NCBI GenBank assembly: GCA_030063045.1
Contig: JAQSEB010000026.1
Span: forward strand, 62,001 to 126,000
Length of the DNA stretch: 64,000 bases
From: Pratylenchus scribneri
Lineage: Eukaryota > Nematoda > Chromadorea > Rhabditida > Pratylenchidae
Reading direction: 5' to 3'
In this document: in pieces, positions 58,529-64,000 of the stretch
Position numbering within the stretch: the stretch's first letter is position 1
Layout: every line of letters begins with the position of its first letter
Notes under the pieces: generated by a model
The model's input: only the letters and a program-made list of their open reading frames with translations
Told to the model about the DNA's origin: nothing
Databases searched by the model: none
Translations under genes and position numbers: made by a program

Positions 58529-61500
58529 ACCCTTTGTCCTTTTAAATTTTGATTGTTTCTTACCCTTTCGCGGAGGCAATAATCCGGCATCAATCCATTC
58601 TTCTTCATCGCTCAATGTCAAGGGTTTGCTGTACTCCATTGGTGAGGTTGTTCGAGCGGGTTGTATTGATCGATTTTCGTTCATCGCAAAGGATGAAGTC
58701 GCTTCCATTCTTGACTCAAAGGTCGAGGTAGACGATGTTGTTATCATCTCAAAGGATGATGAAGAACCTTTGCCATTTGATGGTGCCTCTGGCTCAAAGG
58801 CCATTGGGTGAATTTTGTCATGGACTGGGACCAACAGCTGTGCCTTTCCTTTCATTTTTCTAATATATTCTGCGTTGTCCATCCCAATTACTCCTAAAGC
58901 CTTTCCCAATTCCGTCCAATTGCATTCCTGGATGTGGTCAATGGTCGCGTTCACATGCGTTAAGAATTTCTGCCAACACTCAGGACCGATGCAGCTTGCT
59001 GCATTTCCCTCTCGCTTGAATGGTGTTACTATTAGCACGGTCATGTTTTCAAATCTCTCTGTTCTGGGGGCAACCTTTCCTTCTCTTGGCAAAACCTTTG
59101 ATGTATGGAATTCCGTTGTTTGTAACCATTTTAAGAAACCACAAAGGGTATCCAAAACGGGTTTCGTTGTCGTGAATTCTCCCTTGAGGCCCTGGGCGAG
59201 TCGAAGGTGTTTTTCAACATTTAAATAATCCTCAATCATGACTTGACCGTAAATAGAGGGATAACGTTCAAACAAATTCGGGAGTAGTCCTAACTTCGTT
59301 AGATACGTCTGAACAAGAAGCACCAGGCTGAACGAGTTCAATCCTTGATGTTTCGGATCGACAAAGCGATCGGCGAAGGAGCGGATGACATTGCAAATGA
59401 CGGGAAAAAGTGGGTTGATGTTTATTAACGTTCGCAACCATATCCCGTTAAATATCTGTTCGAGTTGATTCGAATTTCCGATCGAAATGTCGATTGCTTT
59501 CCCTTTGTATTTGATCATGAGAATGGGACATTTTTTGGACCGAATTACTAATGGCCGCTCGTCAATGGTCATCCGTCGGCAGAGTATTCCATTCATGGCG
59601 TTCAAAAGGGCTACTGGTTCGAGGTTCACTTCAAAGGTGAACACCACTACCACGTCGAGGTCCGAACCTTTGCGCCCTAATCCGGATAGGCTTGAACCAA
59701 AGGGAAAAGCTGAAACCGATTTCCATGAGTTTAAGGCCCTATCTATCTCTTCAACAATTTCTGCCTTCTTTCTAAGCTCTTCTTCATCTTCCTTTTCTTG
59801 CTCATATTTGTCGAAGATAAGAGCCGTCAGCCGGTTTTTGTCCAAAGCTGGGTTATTGATTTGAAGATTCTCGAAAAAATGTGCGCACGCGGAATCATTT
59901 GGCTCAAAGGCCGGTTCAGTGTTTACATTTTTTTGCAATTGATCATTTATTGGCGCAAAGGCCAATTTACCTTGTCCTTGTGGCTGCTGTTGCATCTCCT
60001 CACGGATTTCCATCAAAATTCTCCCAAGGTTGTTTTGTCCGCGCAGCCGATCAAGGTCCAAATGTGGTCGTCTTTCAAAGATTTCTCGATGGTCACATCC
60101 AATACCCCAGTCGCTGTCGGACGACATCTCAAAAATATGGGCATTTCCTGTCTTCAGCAAAGTGGTACGAGCTGGTTCGTTGCGGAATTTGGCAACCAAT
60201 CCTTCCTTCATTATGCCATATTTAATCCGGCTCCATTGATATTGGTCGAGGCCAATTTTATGGGCTTTGCATTCCTCCTTTATTTGAGCAGGTGTCCAAT
60301 TGAAGTTGACAATTTCGTAGGCCAGTGTAGATCGATTTGCGAAGAGAGCCTTCTGTTGGCAGTACCATTGTTCTGAGGACGTATAAAGTTGGTTGTTGAT
60401 TGTGAATCTGGTTTCTTCATTGAAGTTTGAAAGGTGGAATTTTTTCGTGAAGAATCCTAGTGCTTCGCCAAAACGGCCGCAATCCACAATTATACAATCT
60501 GGCTCAAAATTGGGATAATCGACGGGAATTGCTGGAAATACGCGAAAAGCAGGTTGTTCGTTTTGCTCTTCCATAGGATACACAGGTGGTGCTGTTGGAC
60601 TCGTTGTTCGTAGACCATCAACAAAGGATGGATTGTCGCGTAGACCATCAACAAAGGATGGATTGTTGCTTAGACCGTCAACAAAGGATGGTTCGTTGTA
60701 TGGGCCATCGACAAAGGATGGACCTTGTTGCAGCGTATACGATTCTTGGGAGAATACGGCATTTATCACGGATCTTTGTCCAAATGTTGGCTGCTTCATC
60801 ATCGATGACGGCCCTGCTTGCTCACTGTTGGATTTGATCTCGTTCCATTTGCGTTTTGATGTTTTGCTCTTTGCCTCATCAATGAACTTGTCGAGAGCTG
60901 AGTCTTTGTTTTGTCTATCATAGGGTATTCCTTCGTCGACGAGTTGGTCATGGATGAGTTCCAAATCCAAGTTCAGTGGCACACTGATGCAGGTCGCATC
61001 AGGGAAATAAATATTGGAGCCAATCCAGAAGACTTTGATGTGTCGAGTTGCCGTTAAAAGGCTTTCGATGAATTGAGCTGCTTTGTTGTTTATGTCATCA
61101 TGGGTCCAAATCACGAATGCCTTGACTTGACGCCGAATGTCCATGCGTTGGAAAAGTGAATCCCACCAATCGGCTGCTTCGAGTGACTTGACAAGCAATA
61201 AACAGCGCATGAAGTTTATTTGGAAGAGCTTTGTCAAACGAATTATTCGAATGTCGTTGCCGAGAAAAAGGACCGGCGCAGCCACAGATATTTTTCCATC
61301 ATACTTTGTTGTTTTCAGCATGATTCGTTCATCTTCAGTCAATTTCTCTGGCAATGATTCCATTTCGTCACTGGGCATGTCATTCGTGTAAAGGGTGACA
61401 CCTTCCTCGACCATCGTTACACCTGAAATTGAATTGTTATAATTATCCGCAAAGGGATTTTCATCTTCTTCAGAGTTGCCCTGATCTGTTCCCCTAGTTT

Positions 61501-64000
61501 GGATTTCCGATTCCGAATCAAATTCTAGTGGGTACAGGTTTTTTATTGCGCGTTCAAAGAGCTTATTACCGATTTTAACTTGCGCTGTGCGTGAAGATAC
61601 AAAGTCTTCGATTTTGCCTAATTTCCAAGCGGAGCGCGGCGCATTTTGATCTGCAACTATAACTACATCGCCAATCTTGGGAAACTTCTCGCCTCTTTTG
61701 AGGCATCCAAAGTGCCTTTCTCTTAATCCAAGTAGATAAGAAGTCTTCCATTCATTCCAGAATTGATTAGCGATGAGCTGCGCATTTTTATAGCTTTCAA
61801 GCAGTTTATCTTTTCTTGATCTGATCTCAACATAATCGGGATCATTTGGATCGAATGTTTCTGATGAAACGTCCGGTCCATCCATCGAAAGTGACGGGGA
61901 AACCAAGTCAATTGGTCTCAAAGGACGAATGACTTCGTTTTCCGATAAAAAACTCAAAGGTCTTTCATTTATGATTCGCTCGATTTCAATCAAAGTTGTC
62001 CACAATTCCTCAAAGCTTAAAAGCTTGTTCCGGATTTCCCTCTTCATGTGGTATTTGACTATCCCTATTAACCGCTCATATTGGCCACCGCGCCATGGGG
62101 CACATGGGGAATTAAAGAACCATTCAATTTGGTTCTGCGTGACAAACTCTTTCACTTCTTTCGATGTGTATATGCCATCCCAACTTGCTCTGAGTTTGGC
62201 ATTTTCTTCAGCCATTGCTTTAATTGCCTTTTCGCCCAAAATAAAATTTGAGCCATTGTCACTTATAATTCGCTTCGGTACTCTCCAACGGCGAATAAAT
62301 CGCGTAAAAGCGAGAACGAATTTCGCTGCTGAAGCGTCTGTGACAATTTCCAAATGTATCATTCTTGTTCGAGCGCATGCAAAGATGGCTCCCCAAACTT
62401 TGTGTTTGTCCTTTCCGCAGGTGGACTTAACTGCTAATGGTCCAAAATAGTCAATGCCGACCGTTTCCCATGCCATTTCTCCCGAGACTCTGTATTCTGG
62501 GAGAGGGGGTTCATCCGGATATAGGTAAGCCTTGACTTGGAATCTTGCACAAAAACCGCAAAGGGTTTTCTTATTCTTCTTTATCACTTGAATGATTTTT
62601 TGTCGGCAACTGGGAATCCAATATTTGGTGCGAATCGCAGCAGTTAGATTCGTCACACCAGCATGTTTTCTGAGCAGGTGTTCCTCCTTAATGATTAAGT
62701 CAGTGATTGGGGCTTGCTTCGCAATGAAGATTGGATGGATGCTGCTGAGTTCGATTTTGCTCTTTTGAATCCTTCCTCCTGCTTTCCAAATTTGATTTTC
62801 TTGGAAGAGCCCGAGACTGATGATAGTATCATTCGATGGAGGAAACATTGCTTGGGCTTCAAGAATAAGCAAATTTTCGGCTTCCTTTAATTCGTCCACC
62901 TTCAAAGGTGTCATTTCTGAAAATGCCAAATTTAATTCTATGGGCTTATCTGGTTTGGATTTGCCCTTCCGCTTGAAAAATTCGATGGCTCTAATCAAGT
63001 AGGCTGTTGCATTCTTCAATCTGCGTAATTGTGAAAAATTTTCGTAGTTGAACAATGGAAACACAAGGGGTTCATTTTGGGTTATATTGGCCATGCTCAT
63101 TTCCAATTGCATTCCGGCTTTTTCCACTGGAATATATGTTTTGGGATCAAAGTCCCTGATGCTTTCGGGCCATTTGGCTTCTTCCAAATGAATCCAATCA
63201 GGTCCTTTAAACCACAAAGGGTTATCGATCAATTCACTTGGAGTGCATCCACGAGAAGCCAGATCTGCTGGGTTTTCTTTTCCTGGAATGTGTGTGACCC
63301 TAAACTTCCTGAGTACTTTGACTCTATTGTTGATGAATCGATTCTTTTCCTTGTATGTTTTCAAATAATCAACAACGTCAGTGGAGTCGGTCCAAATACG
63401 GATTACATTGATTGGAATCGTTTTTTCCACTTCCTTCTTCACAAAGCCAATGTTGTTGACTGCTAATCTTGCTGCATGTAATTCTAAAGATGGAATGCTT
63501 CTGTCTATGCGTTCCAGTTGAGTGGGAATCACAAGACTTTTGGCATAAATGAGATTGCATGAGATTTCATCATTCTTTCCGACAATGCGTAGGTAAATGG
63601 CGATGCCTAAACCTTCGATTGAAGCATCGGAAAATGCGTGAAGCTCATATCTTTTCGCTTTATCTTTGGGAATTTCCGCACAAAGGCGGGGAAATTCAAC
63701 CATTTGATCATTCCAAAGGGTCATTAACTTTCTCCATTCAATGACTAATTCATTGTTAATCACTGTATCCCACTTCAACTTCTTATCCTTTTCAACTTTT
63801 TGCATAATCAATTTGCCTTTCAAAACGATTGGTCCAGTCAAACCAGTCGGATCGTATGGTTTGTGAATTTGGGAAAGGATTGAACGACGAGTGATCGGCT
63901 TGTCCATATCAAAGTATGGGAATTTGACCGCCAAAGTGTCCTTTCGAACATTCCAATGTAAGCCTAAAAGCTTAGTCATTTCCCCTTCCGTTCTGTCTTC
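56582..64000 (-). CDS. BEL/Pao-type retrotransposon polyprotein with NADAR, nucleotidyltransferase and Env-like regions (5' end beyond window)
   Basis: One frame without stops from the window edge to 56582. Numbering from the Met at 63979 (2465 residues): 1-175 end of RT/peptidase A17-type region (PYDPTGLTGP; HAFSDAS; LELHAARLA); RNase H acidic residues D118, E166, D198, D239; integrase zinc finger H434, H439, C474, C477; integrase core D510, D574, E635 (GIDYFGP, SDNGSNF, GGQYERL); DUF5641-type end 733-820; an unassigned segment 890-1015; four PSFVDG repeats 1087-1125; NADAR 1170-1296; nucleotidyltransferase 1380-1680; Env-like 1818-2465. Gag, protease and the RT core must lie beyond 64000. 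All key catalytic residues I can check are present, so the element looks recently active. Env is probably made from a spliced message. Confidence 0.9.
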   Translation of the reverse strand, partial: EDRTEGEMTKLLGLHWNVRKDTLAVKFPYFDMDKPITRRSILSQIHKPYDPTGLTGPIVLKGKLIMQKVEKDKKLKWDTVINNELVIEWRKLMTLWNDQMVEFPRLCAEIPKDKAKRYELHAFSDASIEGLGIAIYLRIVGKNDEISCNLIYAKSLVIPTQLERIDRSIPSLELHAARLAVNNIGFVKKEVEKTIPINVIRIWTDSTDVVDYLKTYKEKNRFINNRVKVLRKFRVTHIPGKENPADLASRGCTPSELIDNPLWFKGPDWIHLEEAKWPESIRDFDPKTYIPVEKAGMQLEMSMANITQNEPLVFPLFNYENFSQLRRLKNATAYLIRAIEFFKRKGKSKPDKPIELNLAFSEMTPLKVDELKEAENLLILEAQAMFPPSNDTIISLGLFQENQIWKAGGRIQKSKIELSSIHPIFIAKQAPITDLIIKEEHLLRKHAGVTNLTAAIRTKYWIPSCRQKIIQVIKKNKKTLCGFCARFQVKAYLYPDEPPLPEYRVSGEMAWETVGIDYFGPLAVKSTCGKDKHKVWGAIFACARTRMIHLEIVTDASAAKFVLAFTRFIRRWRVPKRIISDNGSNFILGEKAIKAMAEENAKLRASWDGIYTSKEVKEFVTQNQIEWFFNSPCAPWRGGQYERLIGIVKYHMKREIRNKLLSFEELWTTLIEIERIINERPLSFLSENEVIRPLRPIDLVSPSLSMDGPDVSSETFDPNDPDYVEIRSRKDKLLESYKNAQLIANQFWNEWKTSYLLGLRERHFGCLKRGEKFPKIGDVVIVADQNAPRSAWKLGKIEDFVSSRTAQVKIGNKLFERAIKNLYPLEFDSESEIQTRGTDQGNSEEDENPFADNYNNSISGVTMVEEGVTLYTNDMPSDEMESLPEKLTEDERIMLKTTKYDGKISVAAPVLFLGNDIRIIRLTKLFQINFMRCLLLVKSLEAADWWDSLFQRMDIRRQVKAFVIWTHDDINNKAAQFIESLLTATRHIKVFWIGSNIYFPDATCISVPLNLDLELIHDQLVDEGIPYDRQNKDSALDKFIDEAKSKTSKRKWNEIKSNSEQAGPSSMMKQPTFGQRSVINAVFSQESYTLQQGPSFVDGPYNEPSFVDGLSNNPSFVDGLRDNPSFVDGLRTTSPTAPPVYPMEEQNEQPAFRVFPAIPVDYPNFEPDCIIVDCGRFGEALGFFTKKFHLSNFNEETRFTINNQLYTSSEQWYCQQKALFANRSTLAYEIVNFNWTPAQIKEECKAHKIGLDQYQWSRIKYGIMKEGLVAKFRNEPARTTLLKTGNAHIFEMSSDSDWGIGCDHREIFERRPHLDLDRLRGQNNLGRILMEIREEMQQQPQGQGKLAFAPINDQLQKNVNTEPAFEPNDSACAHFFENLQINNPALDKNRLTALIFDKYEQEKEDEEELRKKAEIVEEIDRALNSWKSVSAFPFGSSLSGLGRKGSDLDVVVVFTFEVNLEPVALLNAMNGILCRRMTIDERPLVIRSKKCPILMIKYKGKAIDISIGNSNQLEQIFNGIWLRTLININPLFPVICNVIRSFADRFVDPKHQGLNSFSLVLLVQTYLTKLGLLPNLFERYPSIYGQVMIEDYLNVEKHLRLAQGLKGEFTTTKPVLDTLCGFLKWLQTTEFHTSKVLPREGKVAPRTERFENMTVLIVTPFKREGNAASCIGPECWQKFLTHVNATIDHIQECNWTELGKALGVIGMDNAEYIRKMKGKAQLLVPVHDKIHPMAFEPEAPSNGKGSSSSFEMITTSSTSTFESRMEATSSFAMNENRSIQPARTTSPMEYSKPLTLSDEEEWIDAGLLPPRKGKKQSKFKRTKGMYKRRIWTNSSLHVSSILLLYSLSLCCSVIMGSQPMVCHFNSESKFVKISHNHNSCLNFGQLFDHEPTNFSLTLYKPNQIDYTFSGFECSIIRHEMTYWKNWFNDPFEIPNQEILSVSKEDCEEMAKRHKCREGFLFGDPEGTMTTGKKLAYELSYWSIGKKRAVATNCILKNLTLISRPGSEEVTSPFDNLAQCRYSDGYCRIRDESIIVWKTEKGQGTEALTSDYRRCIFKRFEKRNGIFYRSGWLSNPPDMSLTFAENPERITSCNNQLVISQQGFAIEHDEYETMINLIKKRSKREAQEPFDGQVRVSQLETQLQARAMFADRELRNSLQAYTKFVCDYISDSLFGHDFSHINPTLLIRELANSPILAGSWATGNILEYWSCSFVYKYQIVPADTCFDRLLVNVTLFENSEPFETYLDPKTMILHNEAKTVPCLEHQHKAIFVDGKLFQVNQLTGTKELVKNISELNTQNKAWNHNLPETNLQIFQKLIITNLTEGQLDMMTLFKSYRTSQFSLKTGKGPASSGGGSSDVLSDENFSIWGTLWSKFDGWVFVTRITVSGIIIQWCYLVYTKVMEVRIRRIIKKERKREAIGEIQKLEALKLGGNPINPKIQAINEEDDIVTDSLPDAFVRSDVRRTIKRGRNRY
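58940..59842 (-). other. Poly(A)/poly(U) polymerase-type nucleotidyltransferase domain in the polyprotein
   Basis: Residues 1380-1680. The catalytic core FPFGSSLSGLGRKGSDLDVV gives the G-S...D-x-D motif (D1440, D1442), with the third carboxylate in AIDISIGN (D1497). The central domain follows (PLFPVICNVIRSFADRF, then GLNSFSLVLLVQTYL). Then comes a PAP-associated region (LDTLCGFLKWLQTTEF, IVTPFKREGNAASCI). This is the layout of non-canonical poly(A) polymerases and terminal uridylyltransferases (GLD-2/CID1 type). Whether it adds A or U cannot be told. Likely captured from a host gene. Confidence 0.85.
60092..60472 (-). other. NADAR (YbiA-like) domain inside the retrotransposon polyprotein
   Basis: Residues 1170-1296 show the family pattern in order: FHLSNFN, YTSSEQWYCQQKALF, W.RIKYGIMKEGLVAKF, LLKTGNAHIFEMSSDSDWGIG. 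NADAR enzymes cleave N-glycosidic bonds in riboflavin intermediates and ADP-ribose adducts. The conserved Glu, Trp, Lys and terminal D-x-WGIG are all present, so activity is plausible. It is fused in frame between a Pro-rich linker and a nucleotidyltransferase, with no stop or splice signal between them. Confidence 0.85.

Overview
The window is AT-rich eukaryotic DNA with short spliced exons and many small transposons. The organism is most likely a root-knot nematode (Meloidogyne, incognita group). The main evidence is an intact secreted protein built from 13-residue and about 58-residue repeats, the architecture of the Meloidogyne avirulence protein (MAP) family, plus a nematode-type nuclear hormone receptor. 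Species and family assignments rest on recognition, not on a database search.

Layout. Most of the window is one segment present twice in direct orientation about 30.85 kb apart: copy 1 at 1-24644 (open at the left edge) and copy 2 at 30897-55467. From about 2.4 kb onward the copies look nearly identical; the first 2 kb are more diverged. Each copy holds, in order and mostly on the minus strand: part of a multi-exon gene with tandem divergent homeodomains; two small hAT-type transposon families with 8-bp target duplications; a Ulp1-like cysteine protease gene that may be decayed; the MAP-like effector; a satellite array; a small LTR element abutting a decayed hAT transposase; a tandem pair of 376-bp repeats carrying a Cys-rich exon; and an eight-exon nuclear hormone receptor (NHR) ending in a long poly-glutamate tail. 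I reconstructed the NHR and homeodomain exons by hand; all splice phases agree. The spacer at 24645-30896 holds foldback elements and the 3' end of the four-homeodomain gene.

Right end (55464-64000, minus strand). A BEL/Pao-type LTR retrotransposon interrupts copy 2 exactly where it stops matching copy 1. Its single open frame (at least 2472 codons, running off the window) encodes the end of pol (protease A17/RT region, RNase H, integrase, DUF5641), then a NADAR/YbiA-type domain, a nucleotidyltransferase of the poly(A)/poly(U) polymerase type, and an envelope-like membrane glycoprotein. The NADAR plus nucleotidyltransferase cargo and the Asn51-less homeodomain gene are the two most unusual systems here.

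The genes are not an operon. The homeodomain gene, Ulp1-like gene, MAP effector and NHR each look like independent transcription units that were duplicated together. No rRNA, CRISPR array or convincing functional tRNA was seen.
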